A DNA stretch of 18,574 nucleotides from an uncultured bacterium (GCA_913050545.1 CAJWZY010000009.1:1-18574), one strand, 5' to 3'. Shown: positions 1 to 7,436, counted from the stretch's first letter. The notes: a model not told the origin generated them from the sequence alone. Numbers and translations: made by a program.

Positions 1-909
1 CCGATGAAAACCATCGAGATGAAGCTCGCGGAGGCAGTTGTGCTGCCGGATTCTCCTTTTGAGGGCAGGACAGTCAGCGGGCTGAGGCTCAATGCCCATT
101 ATGGAGTCAAGGTGATGGCCGTGCAGCGTCATGGCCGCCAGCATCTCTACCACATTCGCCGTATGAGAGTTCACGCCGGGGACGTCCTGCTGATCCAGGC
201 CGACGATGCAGGTCTCAATGAATTGCGCGAGAGCGAGGCTGTGCTCGTGGTGGAGGAGGTCGACCAGACCCGCGTCAACAAGCGCAAGGCCCCGCTGGTT
301 ATGATGACTCTTCTCGGGGTCGTTGCCGCGGCGGCGTTGACAGCCGGGGTCCCGGGAGCTCCATCTCTTGCGCACCTGGCCATCATGGGAGTAGCGCTGG
401 TGCTTGTTACCCGTTGCATTCGCGTCGATGAGGCACTTCGCTCCCTGGATACAACGGTATTGTTTCTCCTCGCTGCGGCCATCCCGCTGGCGGCAGCGAT
501 TCATGAGACGGGCCTGGACAAGATCGCCGTGAACGGGGTGCTCGGGCTGGTGGGCGGGAAGGAGGTTAATCCGATCATCTTCCTGTCGGCTTTTTACCTG
601 CTGACCTCACTCCTGACCACCTTCCTGTCCAACAGCGCGGTGGCGGTGCTGCTCTTCCCCATCGCGATGGACCTAGCTACACAGACCAACCTCAACCATG
701 AAGCCTTCCTTGTGGCAATCTGTTTCGGAGCCAGCGCGAGCATTGCCTCTCCCCTGGGCTACCAGACGAACCTGATCGTCATGGGGCCGGGAGGATACAA
801 CTTCCGCGACTATCTCAAGATCGGGCTACCCCTCAATCTCCTGATGTGGGCCGCAGCCACGTATTTCATACCGATTTTCTGGCCGCTGACAAAAGCGGCC
901 ACGAACTGA
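1..909 (+). CDS. SLC13/DASS-type permease, C-terminal part (5' end outside window)
   Basis: The reading frame is open from base 1, so the gene begins upstream. Counting from the Met at base 4, residues 5-87 look like a TrkA-C/RCK-C regulatory domain (VLPDSPFEGRTVSGL, then GDVLLIQADD). Hydrophobic membrane segments follow at about 97-116, 121-138, 150-167, 190-224, 234-250 and 276-294. The segment FLSNSAVAVLLFPIA (207-221) and the stretch PLGYQTNLIVMGPGGY (250-265) match the second half of SLC13/CitT-type anion:Na+ symporters, which often carry RCK-C domains between the two membrane halves. Such proteins move sulfate, dicarboxylates or similar anions across the inner membrane; the substrate cannot be read here. 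The C-terminus looks complete and ends in TGA. The next gene is convergent, 42 bp away. Confidence 0.85.
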   Translation, partial: PMKTIEMKLAEAVVLPDSPFEGRTVSGLRLNAHYGVKVMAVQRHGRQHLYHIRRMRVHAGDVLLIQADDAGLNELRESEAVLVVEEVDQTRVNKRKAPLVMMTLLGVVAAAALTAGVPGAPSLAHLAIMGVALVLVTRCIRVDEALRSLDTTVLFLLAAAIPLAAAIHETGLDKIAVNGVLGLVGGKEVNPIIFLSAFYLLTSLLTTFLSNSAVAVLLFPIAMDLATQTNLNHEAFLVAICFGASASIASPLGYQTNLIVMGPGGYNFRDYLKIGLPLNLLMWAAATYFIPIFWPLTKAATN

Positions 910-951
910 CGCCCCTTCAATGGGGGAGCACGAGGATTCCTTTTCCTGGTC

Positions 952-2733
952 TTACTCTGCCGGGGTACAGGCGCTGCTGGAGCAGTTACCCAGCGCATCG
1001 TCAGGGGTCGGATCGACTCCACATTCCAGGAACCCGGGTGCCTGGGGCGCCGGTCCTGCACGGAACAGGTGGTTCAGCAGGCTGACCCCGTCGGTCAGGT
1101 TGACGAAGCCGTTGTCATCGATGTCGGTAGAGTCCGTGCAGCTGGGCTCGTTGCCCTGCTGGAAGAGGTAGAGCAGCAGGGAGACGGCATCGGTCAGGTT
1201 GACGAAGCCGTTGTCATCCACATCCCCGCGCAGGAAGAGATCCTCTGCAGGTCCAGGTCCGCCTCCTCCTTCACCCGGGATCTGGATAAGTGTCGGGATA
1301 AAGGTCAGGTCACTGCTGGTCAGGGTGGCGTTGTGAACACTGACTGCGATGAGGTTTTCACCATCGACCAGGAGGTCCTTGGCAATGGCAATATCCACCG
1401 GGGTATTAATCACCGGTTCGCCCTGGGGGTTGGCTCCGCTTGCCATCGTGTCGTTGTTGACCTCTCCTTCGGCGACATTGAAGCGCCCGATTTCCTGGCC
1501 GTTGATATAGGCGACGAAGCCATCGTCGATAGCGCAGGACAGCACGAGTGACTCGATCGTATCAAGCTCCAGCTCGAATACCTTCCTGGTGTAGACAACG
1601 ACGTAATTGCCGCTCATGTCCAGGATCTCCGTTGCATCATCTCCATCGCCGTAGCCGATTCCTGTCGGTCCGAGTTCCCAGTCGAAATCATCGAAGTCCA
1701 GGAGGTTCCAGTCAGGTTCCGGGCCGGGGGCGTTTCCGGTCAGGTAGCTCCACTCATCTCCGGGGCCGATCAGGATGTTCGCCTCGTCAAAAATGATAAG
1801 GGTGCATTCCATGGCGACGCATTCAGCGCAGGCCGCGGCGGCATCGACCGCGACAACGCTGTAAACGACCTCGCCACTGATGGGGTCGCTGTCAACGTAC
1901 AGCTCCTGGTCCCCACCGATATTTTCCTCGATCAGTTCCCCGTTGCGCCAGACCTCGATAGCATCGTAGTCCACCACGCCGTTGGACCAGTTGAGCAGGA
2001 TATCTCCGGTGATTTCATCCTGGGAGCAGGTCATTCCGCTGGGGCACTCTCCTCCGACATCGGGATTGGCTACCAACTCGACTCTCAGGTGGAGGTCACT
2101 GCTGCTGAAGGTGGTGTTGTGTATCTGGATCGCCAGGATGTTTTCGCCCTCTTCCAGCGCGTCGATATCAAGCAGCGGAACGAGCTCCAGCGTGCCTGTT
2201 GATTCGTGGTTGGTTACCGCCAGCGTGTTGAAAGCGGGGGGAGTTCCATCGAGGTTGCGCCGCGCGATCTCGATGCCATTGAGGTAGGCCACGAAGCCGT
2301 CATCGTAATCCATGTTCAAGGCCAGGGCGCTGACAGCGTCGAGATCCTTGACCTCAAACGTATGTCGAAGATAGACAGAGACGTAGGAGTCTTCCATGTC
2401 ATCAAGGACGGTTCCAATCAGGTCGAGTCGGTCTCCGTAGCCGAATCCGGAGGGGGCGACCGCCCAGTCAGTGTCATCAAAATCTTCGAGGGTCCAGCCG
2501 AGGGTTGCCATTCCATCTTCTTCACCAGGCGCGGGCTCATTCGGACGATCAGGTACGCCATCTCCGTCCGCATCCAGGTTGAGGGGGAGAAGGCCATCAT
2601 CGACGGCGCCACCTTTGAACATCGAATATTCGGCACCATCTGCAACGAGGACAATCGAGCAATTGTCCTGGGCAGAAGAAGTCCCTGTGGCGAAAAGAAC
2701 CAAGATGCATGCGAAGCAGCGGAAAAATCTCAT
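952..2733 (-). CDS. secreted protein with two jelly-roll-like repeats, FN3-like domain and dockerin-like tail
   Basis: A 593-aa exported protein. I chose the start at 2733 because AGGTGG lies 6-7 nt upstream and a clear signal peptide follows (RFFRCFACILVLFATGTSSA, cut before Q22). An upstream in-frame start at 2781 would hide it. Residues ~77-222 and ~335-484 are two copies of one beta-rich domain: each has DFDDxDW, GFGYGD or GIGYGD, DDGFVAYxNGxEI, then GENxxAxxxHNxTxxSSDL. Between them, ~228-312 resembles a fibronectin-III module with extra cysteines. After a Gly-rich linker, residues 500-576 contain two calcium-loop repeats (DVDDNGFVNLTDAVSLL and DIDDNGFVNLTDGVSLL) like dockerin type I/EF-hand units, then a Cys- and Pro-containing tail. 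Likely extracellular or cell-surface; the ligand is unknown. No enzyme motif was seen. Confidence 0.85.
   Translation of the reverse strand: MRFFRCFACILVLFATGTSSAQDNCSIVLVADGAEYSMFKGGAVDDGLLPLNLDADGDGVPDRPNEPAPGEEDGMATLGWTLEDFDDTDWAVAPSGFGYGDRLDLIGTVLDDMEDSYVSVYLRHTFEVKDLDAVSALALNMDYDDGFVAYLNGIEIARRNLDGTPPAFNTLAVTNHESTGTLELVPLLDIDALEEGENILAIQIHNTTFSSSDLHLRVELVANPDVGGECPSGMTCSQDEITGDILLNWSNGVVDYDAIEVWRNGELIEENIGGDQELYVDSDPISGEVVYSVVAVDAAAACAECVAMECTLIIFDEANILIGPGDEWSYLTGNAPGPEPDWNLLDFDDFDWELGPTGIGYGDGDDATEILDMSGNYVVVYTRKVFELELDTIESLVLSCAIDDGFVAYINGQEIGRFNVAEGEVNNDTMASGANPQGEPVINTPVDIAIAKDLLVDGENLIAVSVHNATLTSSDLTFIPTLIQIPGEGGGGPGPAEDLFLRGDVDDNGFVNLTDAVSLLLYLFQQGNEPSCTDSTDIDDNGFVNLTDGVSLLNHLFRAGPAPQAPGFLECGVDPTPDDALGNCSSSACTPAE
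1091..1218 (-). repeat. two exact 29-bp direct repeats encoding the calcium-loop core
   Basis: Bases 1091-1119 and 1190-1218 are identical over 29 bp and start 99 bp (33 codons) apart in the same frame. They encode the DDNGFVNLTD core of the two dockerin-like loops. Flanking bases differ at once (1090 versus 1189, 1120 versus 1219). Exact DNA identity, not only protein similarity, suggests recent duplication or gene conversion of the unit. Confidence 0.9.
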
Positions 2734-3140
2734 AGTGACCCACCTGGAATGTGTTTTCAGTAAAAGCGACATGTCTCTCACAACCCCCCCCTTATGGAAT
2801 CAAAGGTGTCCTGCCTGGTGTTTCCAGGCTCGGCAATTCGTTGGATTCCAGAAAAATAGAAATAGTGTTTTTTGAGAAGCCCACACAGCCTGCTCCCGAG
2901 CCAGCTGAATTGTTGTAAACAACAACTCGTCTTCAAGCACAGAAACCGGCCAAGGAGAATCTTTCGACCCGTGGAAGCAACCCGGAAAAAACAGATCAGA
3001 ACCCAGTTTAAGGCCTGATTTTAGGGTTGGCAAGATTTGTGATTGCCGTAACAAAAAGATCTTTCGAAAGGGGTGTTTGCCGGAAACGGCTCAAACCAAA
3101 CTCCCTTCCTCCAGCATTTACAGCCGGGAACAGTCTGTTG
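2734..3140. other. 407-bp non-coding stretch
   Basis: I see no credible gene here. It is the upstream region of the dockerin-like gene that runs leftward from 2733. It holds a C8 run (2784-2791), a 6-bp stem GCCTGG/CCAGGC with a 5-base loop (2813-2829), an AT-rich island (about 2845-2875) and a 16-bp palindrome at 2910-2925. Frames through it give low-complexity or implausible peptides without ribosome sites. Confidence 0.6.
2910..2925. promoter_or_regulatory. 16-bp perfect palindrome, operator-like
   Basis: TTGTTGT-AA-ACAACAA is a near-gapless inverted repeat (7-bp arms, 2-bp centre). It lies about 180 bp upstream of the start of the leftward dockerin-like gene. The tiny centre fits a protein-binding site better than an RNA hairpin. 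I saw no second copy in the window, and no regulator gene lies next to it. Confidence 0.35.
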
Positions 3141-3383
3141 TTAGGGCTTGCTGGGTTTACGAGCCGGCTTTCCAGGTGTGCGGGGTGCAGTAAGGGGGGG
3201 GCGGTGGGGGTCATCGGGTTGGGCCCCCGGACCCGGGCTTTTGTCACTTCTTTTTAGCCCCATGCAGATCAGGGTGATTCCGGCAGCCAGCAGGACGAGG
3301 CCGAAGAGCAGGACTAATGGAGATGTTTTTCCGGAGAGCCCAGGCGGCAATGGGGCGGGTCCTGTTGTCGTTCGATCAGTCAT
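3141..3383 (-). CDS. small single-helix membrane protein with Pro/Lys-rich tail
   Basis: An 80-aa protein of no family I recognise. Residues 1-20 are polar; about 23-43 (PLVLLFGLVLLAAGITLICM) form one strong transmembrane helix. The rest is Pro-, Lys- and Arg-rich and probably disordered (ending PGKPARKPSKP). A positively charged stretch after the helix favours an N-out, C-in orientation. A weak GGA lies about 5-8 nt before the ATG. It sits alone between two secreted dockerin-like genes with long untranslated flanks. A run of eight C residues on the coding strand (3194-3201 on the + strand as G8) lies within the tail and could slip. Length, composition and the clean helix support a real gene, but without homology this is only moderate. 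Confidence 0.5.
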   Translation of the reverse strand: MTDRTTTGPAPLPPGLSGKTSPLVLLFGLVLLAAGITLICMGLKRSDKSPGPGAQPDDPHRPPLTAPRTPGKPARKPSKP

Positions 3384-3596
3384 TTTTTCCAGGGGGCTTC
3401 ACAGATTAACACAGGTCAGTGCATTGTATGCACTGGTGGGCGGGATGGTACTGGAAGTTGACCTGGTTTTTCAGTGTGGGGAGCCATTGTCCAGGTTAAT
3501 GATAATTACGGGATCTCCTCCATAGGCACTCAAGGACTAAAAAAAACCTACCGAAAGCTCAAAATCTCACAGGAAACTCGCCTGGTTAAAGGTTTT

Positions 3597-3624
3597 TTGG
3601 GTCATGTAAGGTATTTAATATAAA
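3597..3624 (+). promoter_or_regulatory. candidate sigma70-like promoter
   Basis: TTGGGT (3597-3602) and TATAAA (3619-3624) are separated by 16 bp in the most AT-rich part of the gap, about 250 bp before the dockerin-like gene at 3875. The -35 match is weak and the -10 match is good. The -10 area is itself a small inverted repeat (TATTTA-ATA-TAAATA), so it could also serve the opposite strand. Confidence 0.3.
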
Positions 3625-3671
3625 TAGTTTGTGACTCCGTTAGGTTAAATTTCGGGGATGTGGGCAACTGC

Positions 3672-3764
3672 ACAGCCCTGCAGGCTGTAAAATCGGTAGT
3701 GTGTTTGAGCAAGGCGATTCTCAAGAGCCTTGCAATCTGACGGTTCCGGACTTCCAAGTTCCGG
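3672..3764 (+). other. leader region with three consecutive stem-loops
   Basis: Three inverted repeats follow one another. ACAGCC/GGCTGT (3672-3677 and 3683-3688) has a 5-nt loop. GCAAGGC/GCCTTGC (3709-3715 and 3727-3733) has an 11-nt loop. CCGGA-CTT/AAG-T-TCCGG (3746-3753 and 3756-3764) has a one-base bulge. They lie 110-200 nt before the start at 3875. No uridine run follows, so these are not simple terminators. Confidence 0.4.
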
Positions 3765-3874
3765 TACCCACCCTCTCTCGAGGTTGTCTTCAGGGCAATG
3801 TGGACATGAAGAGAATAGAAACCAGCCAGAATGCATCCCTGGAACCGGGAATTTTTCCCTGTTTCCCGGAGATT

Positions 3875-4810
3875 ATGTATCTACCGACGTACCGTTGCAT
3901 TGTTGCACTGGTGGTCGGCCTGTTCCTGCTGGGTTCCCGTGTTGACGCACAGGTCGGCCCCCAGGGAGGTGGAGCATCCTTCTTTGTCGGCGCGCAGCAG
4001 AGAGACGACGGCGGCTCTCCCCTGGTTGTCAGGGGGTTCCCCAACGAGAGGGTGGAGGTCTTCTTTTATTACAATTCACCTGAGGATGGGATACCCGGAG
4101 CCGAGCAGAACGACCACCTCCAGGGCTTCTCAATGGTCTTCTGTTACGATTGCCGCCTCAATTGCATCGAGGAGTCTTTCCGGATTCCCCCCGAGGCAAT
4201 CACCTCTGTCGTGGAGGCCGATTTCGTTGAGTTCCAGTGTGACAACGATCCTGAGGATGGGGATGGTTGCGAAATGCTGCTGGCCCTGCTGGTTGACAGC
4301 TTACCCCCGTTCAGGGGAGAGACCCTGCCTCCAACCACAGAGCCCTTGATGGTAGGCAGTGTCCAGTTCGAGGTCGACTCGGCCGTCAACTGTGGAGACG
4401 AGCTCGCGATCGAATTCTGCGATGGCGCCAATATCAGGGGCAGGGTTCCCCTGAAGAATGTCTACGCAGCGGCAAACCAGTCTCTTACAGCAAGGACTGT
4501 CGATACCAGGGTCCTGATTGATTCGGTAACCTTGTTCCAGAGGGGCGACTGTAATTCCGACAACAAGGTCAATATCAGCGATCCGATCTCCGTCATCATG
4601 GCGACCATTCTCGTGGAAGAGTTTGACTTCGTTCCAGCCTGCGATGACGCCTGCGATGGCAATGACGATGGGGTCCTGGACGTAGGTGACGCGGTCTACC
4701 TTCTGCGCTGGATGTTCCGTGGAGGACTGATACCTCCCGCGCCCGGCCCCTTTGTCTTCGGCATGGACCCCACCGAGGACGAGCTCACCTGCTCAATGCC
4801 CTGTGAGTAA
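3875..4810 (+). CDS. secreted protein with cohesin-like region and dockerin-like tail
   Basis: A 311-aa exported protein from the ATG at 3875. GGAG at 3868-3871 is close (3-nt spacing), and the signal peptide is clear (hydrophobic 8-20, cut after VDA at 25). An ATG at 3806 would add 23 residues. Residues ~35-200 form a beta-rich, Cys-containing domain with GFSMVFCYDC at 84-93. This resembles the 'GWSxGVCHD' region of cohesin-like domains in planctomycete-type exported proteins, but that assignment is weak. Residues 223-241 (RGDCNSDNKVNISDPISVI) and 259-281 (CDGNDDGVLDVGDAVYLLRWMF) are paired dockerin/EF-hand-like calcium loops. The tail PPAPGPFVFGMDPTEDELTC parallels the end of the 593-aa protein nearby. 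No catalytic motif was seen; a surface or extracellular role is likely. Confidence 0.8.
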   Translation: MYLPTYRCIVALVVGLFLLGSRVDAQVGPQGGGASFFVGAQQRDDGGSPLVVRGFPNERVEVFFYYNSPEDGIPGAEQNDHLQGFSMVFCYDCRLNCIEESFRIPPEAITSVVEADFVEFQCDNDPEDGDGCEMLLALLVDSLPPFRGETLPPTTEPLMVGSVQFEVDSAVNCGDELAIEFCDGANIRGRVPLKNVYAAANQSLTARTVDTRVLIDSVTLFQRGDCNSDNKVNISDPISVIMATILVEEFDFVPACDDACDGNDDGVLDVGDAVYLLRWMFRGGLIPPAPGPFVFGMDPTEDELTCSMPCE

Positions 4811-4839
4811 AAGGACGGGGAGTAAAGCGACGGGAGCCG

Positions 4840-5868
4840 TTAATCTCCTGAAGAGATTTTCACACGGTAGGTTCCGGTCGCGGCGTAGTTGTTGCGGAAG
4901 GGAACCACCCCGAGGTAGAGCTTGCCGCCGCCCGGTGCTTTCGCCTTGTAGCTAGGGCCGACGAAGAAGGGCGCGCCATTTTTTCCGATCTTGCCTACCA
5001 GGGAGAGCTGGGGGAAGTTCTTGTAGGAATTGCCGGAGTACCGGGTCGTGCCCTCCGGGCCACTGTTGAGGTTGTAGTTTGAAACGAACAGGCTTCCAGA
5101 CGCCCTGATCTTCAGGTTGACCCCCCTGGTGACGAAGAGATTCGTGTTGGACCAGTTGGTGGGAACCACCTGCCGCCCTGCAATCTGGACGGTTGTATCT
5201 GTAATTCCTGCAAAACGGAAATCGACCCCCATGATGTCGGACACCTTGATATCGAGGGTTCCGTAGCGGCTTTTGATGCTGAAGTTCTCGGCCTGGATGG
5301 TTCCGCGAATTTTGAATCGGCTCGAGATGATCTCGTCGGAGCCTGCCACAAGGGCCGGGAATTCGCTGCCGTGCTTGTTGTTCTCTTTGGTCCTGGACTT
5401 GATCTCTCCCAGGAGCAGGGTGATTCGGTTGCGGAGTTCATCATCTTCTGACCGGGTTAATTTGACCAGGTAGGGAAGTGTGGGCTCACCGAGTTTGCGC
5501 AGGGCATCCATGGCAGCCTCTCTCTCGTCGAAATCTTCTCCTCTCAGGCGCTGGATCTGCAGCTCGATCTGCTCCTTGTTTTCGTCCCCCCTCCTCGGGG
5601 CCAGCCGCAGGCGGATCAGGTCCCCGGATGGCACGGTCAGGATGCCGTACCTTGTTTTTACCTGCAGCGAATTGAATCCCGGCTGCCCGGCAATCCGGCT
5701 GCCATCTCTGAGAAAAAAGATGGGCTGAGATTCCTTTTCCGAGCCAGGAGTCGTGGATGGCTTTGACCCGGGCTTTTCCTGGGCGTGCAGGTTGAAGGCT
5801 GTTGCCAGAGGCAGGAGGGCAAACAGGCCGTAGAAAAAAAAGATGTGGGTTCTCAGGGGCGTAGCCAT
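4840..5868 (-). CDS. exported HEAT-repeat protein with PA-IL-like C-terminal domain
   Basis: A 342-aa protein. I prefer the ATG at 5868 (AGGA 7 nt upstream) because it begins a signal peptide (hydrophobic 9-25, cut near HAQ at 30); the longer frame from 5928 adds 20 polar residues. Residues 52-92 (DGSRIAG, KTRYGILTVPSGDL) and 180-218 (FKIRGT, KSRYGTLDIKVSDI) are two copies of one beta motif. A HEAT-like helical segment sits between them (~110-157, EREAAMDALRKLGEPTLPYL). Residues ~236-339 match PA-IL/LecA-like carbohydrate-binding folds: NWSNTNLFVTRG, LKIRASG, LVGKIGKNGAPFFVG, GKLYLGV. Likely periplasmic or surface-located; sugar binding is inferred. It is convergent with the dockerin-like gene (29-bp gap). 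Confidence 0.8.
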   Translation of the reverse strand: MATPLRTHIFFFYGLFALLPLATAFNLHAQEKPGSKPSTTPGSEKESQPIFFLRDGSRIAGQPGFNSLQVKTRYGILTVPSGDLIRLRLAPRRGDENKEQIELQIQRLRGEDFDEREAAMDALRKLGEPTLPYLVKLTRSEDDELRNRITLLLGEIKSRTKENNKHGSEFPALVAGSDEIISSRFKIRGTIQAENFSIKSRYGTLDIKVSDIMGVDFRFAGITDTTVQIAGRQVVPTNWSNTNLFVTRGVNLKIRASGSLFVSNYNLNSGPEGTTRYSGNSYKNFPQLSLVGKIGKNGAPFFVGPSYKAKAPGGGKLYLGVVPFRNNYAATGTYRVKISSGD

Positions 5869-5949
5869 AGGTTGTTCCTGCAGGGCAGGTTCTTCTGCTT
5901 TGGCCCGGGAAATGTAGAAGTGTTTCAAAAACCAAAGGTATGCAGGTAT

Positions 5950-5977
5950 CGTATAACACTTCGGTGGGACTCACCAA
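5950..5977 (-). promoter_or_regulatory. candidate promoter for the HEAT/PA-IL-like gene
   Basis: On the minus strand TTGGTG (5977-5972) and TATACG (5955-5950) are 16 bp apart, about 80 bp upstream of the start at 5868. Each hexamer matches the sigma70 consensus in four of six positions, so this is only plausible. Confidence 0.3.
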
Positions 5978-6086
5978 CGCCCATTGGAGCTATTGTGCCG
6001 ATAATGGGACACTGCAGAGTGGTTTCTGGCAGGAGTCCTGCTGACCCCCATGCTATAAGGGGAGGTTTGGGCTGCTGCCCTGGTTC

Positions 6087-6116
6087 TTGACCGGGGGTAA
6101 ATCCAGACCTTAAAAT
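6087..6116 (+). promoter_or_regulatory. sigma70-like promoter for toroid protein/DUF1015 unit
   Basis: TTGACC (6087-6092) and TAAAAT (6111-6116) each match the consensus in five of six positions with an 18-bp spacer. They lie about 110 bp upstream of the ATG at 6227, in the only gap before this two-gene unit. The rest of the 5869-6226 gap contains no gene I can support. Confidence 0.5.
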
Positions 6117-6226
6117 CAGTCGACCCGGGTGAATCCGGCCGGACTGAGTCTTCCCGGTGTTTTATAGCCGTGGATTTCAATCGGTGACCATCTTCAGTTC
6201 GTAATCCTGAGAAAGAGTAACTATCC

Positions 6227-7420
6227 ATGAGAAATACACTTACTCTCGCGTTGATCCCCCTGTTTCTTTTCGTCTCTTCCACCGGTTTTGCAGATCCGAT
6301 CAAGGACTCGCTCGATAAGGGAGTGAAGTTCCTGGCTGCAAACCAGAACCCTGATGGCGGGTATGGTCCCTTTGGTAAAGAGTCGCGTGTAAAGAACGAA
6401 TCCGACGTGGGAATCACTGCGTTTATCGTCTACACCATGGCCATTCACCCGCGCAATTACCAGGTAGTCGACGGACCTTTCATCTCCAAGGCGGTCAGCT
6501 ATCTTCTCAAGCATCAGCAACCCGATGGGGGGTTCTACCATCCCAAGGATCCGGTTCTGAAGAACTACCGCACCTCTGTTGCTCTCATGGCCATGGTCAA
6601 GTTGAACAGGGTTGCCTATTCCGAGCAGATCAGGAGGGCACGGGCATTCATCGTTTCCCAGCAGAGAAGCGAAAACACCAACTACTCGAAGGCGGAGCAT
6701 CTGAGCTTCGGTTCGGTCGGCCACAGCGGCTCCCTGCGTGGCGATCTCTCCAATGCTGCTTTTGCCGCCGAGGCGATGCGCGAGGCGGGGTTTTCCGCCA
6801 GTGAGCCATTCTGGAAAAAGCTGCAGACCTTCGTGTCCCGTTGCCAGAACAATGCAGAGGTTGATCCTCTCCTCAAGAAAACCGGAATCGGGACGACGAA
6901 AGACTGGGGCTTTCGTTACGCTCCCAACGACACCAGGGGGCCCAGTGAATCTCTCGATGATGGGAGCATCGCTTATTCGTCGTACGGAACCATGAGCTAC
7001 CAGGGGCTGAAGAGCCTTCTCTATGCCAATATCGATAAGAAGGATCCCAGGGTGAAGGGGGCCTTCAAGTGGATCTCCGACAACTTCTCCATCACGGAGA
7101 ATCCGGGTATGAGCTCGCCCGGCAATCCCAAGGCCGGACAGCAGGGTCTCTTTTATTACTATCACACCATGGCCAAGACACTCTCAGTCTATGGTGAGCC
7201 GGTCCTGGTTGATTCCAAGGGTGTGAAGCACACCTGGGCGAAGGAACTCTCCGAGCACCTGATGAAACTTCAGAATGGAGATGGTCACTGGGTAAATAAG
7301 AGTGGCCGGTGGTGGGAGAATCTTCCAACGCTTGATACAGCCTATGCCATGATCTCTCTCTCCCTCTGCCGGGGAGATCTTGCCAGGCAGGCTGCTTCCG
7401 CTGGCACAACAGATAAATAA
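6227..7420 (+). CDS. secreted prenyltransferase/squalene-cyclase-fold repeat protein
   Basis: A 397-aa exported protein. The signal peptide covers residues 1-22 (LTLALIPLFLFVSSTGFA). The mature part has alpha/alpha-toroid repeats of the prenyltransferase/squalene oxidase type: QNPDGGYGPFG (40-50), QQPDGGFYHP (97-106), SQQRSEN (144-150), YGTMSYQGLKSLLYA (253-267) and LQNGDGHWVN (348-357). I see no DCTAE or DxDD motif of squalene-hopene cyclase, so cyclase activity is unlikely. Related exported proteins are frequent in planctomycete-like genomes and their role is unknown; the fold could bind peptides, lipids or polymers. A purine-rich stretch (GAGAAAGAG) precedes the ATG. The DUF1015 gene follows after 16 bp, so the two are probably co-transcribed from the promoter near 6100. 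Confidence 0.8.
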   Translation: MRNTLTLALIPLFLFVSSTGFADPIKDSLDKGVKFLAANQNPDGGYGPFGKESRVKNESDVGITAFIVYTMAIHPRNYQVVDGPFISKAVSYLLKHQQPDGGFYHPKDPVLKNYRTSVALMAMVKLNRVAYSEQIRRARAFIVSQQRSENTNYSKAEHLSFGSVGHSGSLRGDLSNAAFAAEAMREAGFSASEPFWKKLQTFVSRCQNNAEVDPLLKKTGIGTTKDWGFRYAPNDTRGPSESLDDGSIAYSSYGTMSYQGLKSLLYANIDKKDPRVKGAFKWISDNFSITENPGMSSPGNPKAGQQGLFYYYHTMAKTLSVYGEPVLVDSKGVKHTWAKELSEHLMKLQNGDGHWVNKSGRWWENLPTLDTAYAMISLSLCRGDLARQAASAGTTDK

Positions 7421-7436
7421 GACAAGGGCCTGACCG

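Larger units (their letters stand above)
3384..3874. other. 491-bp non-coding stretch between divergent genes
   Basis: No credible gene. The first half is ordinary sequence; 3530-3640 is AT-rich with a promoter candidate for the rightward gene; 3672-3764 holds three successive stem-loops. An in-frame extension of the next gene back to 3806 or 3701 is possible but would bury its signal peptide. Confidence 0.55.

Noticed and set aside
2800..3054. 84-residue leftward frame in the intergenic region
   Set aside because: No ribosome site, composition unlike a protein, and it crosses the palindrome and AT-rich island.
3701..3874. N-terminal extension of the 311-aa dockerin-like protein from GTG 3701 or ATG 3806
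   Set aside because: It would put 23-58 polar residues before a clear signal peptide and cover the stem-loop leader; no better ribosome site is seen.
952..4810. A true cellulosome locus
   Set aside because: The dockerin-like tails suggest it, but no glycoside hydrolase, scaffoldin or certain cohesin domain is present.
6227..7420. Squalene-hopene or oxidosqualene cyclase
   Set aside because: Only the toroid repeats are present; catalytic DxDD/DCTAE motifs are missing, the length is short, and it has a signal peptide.
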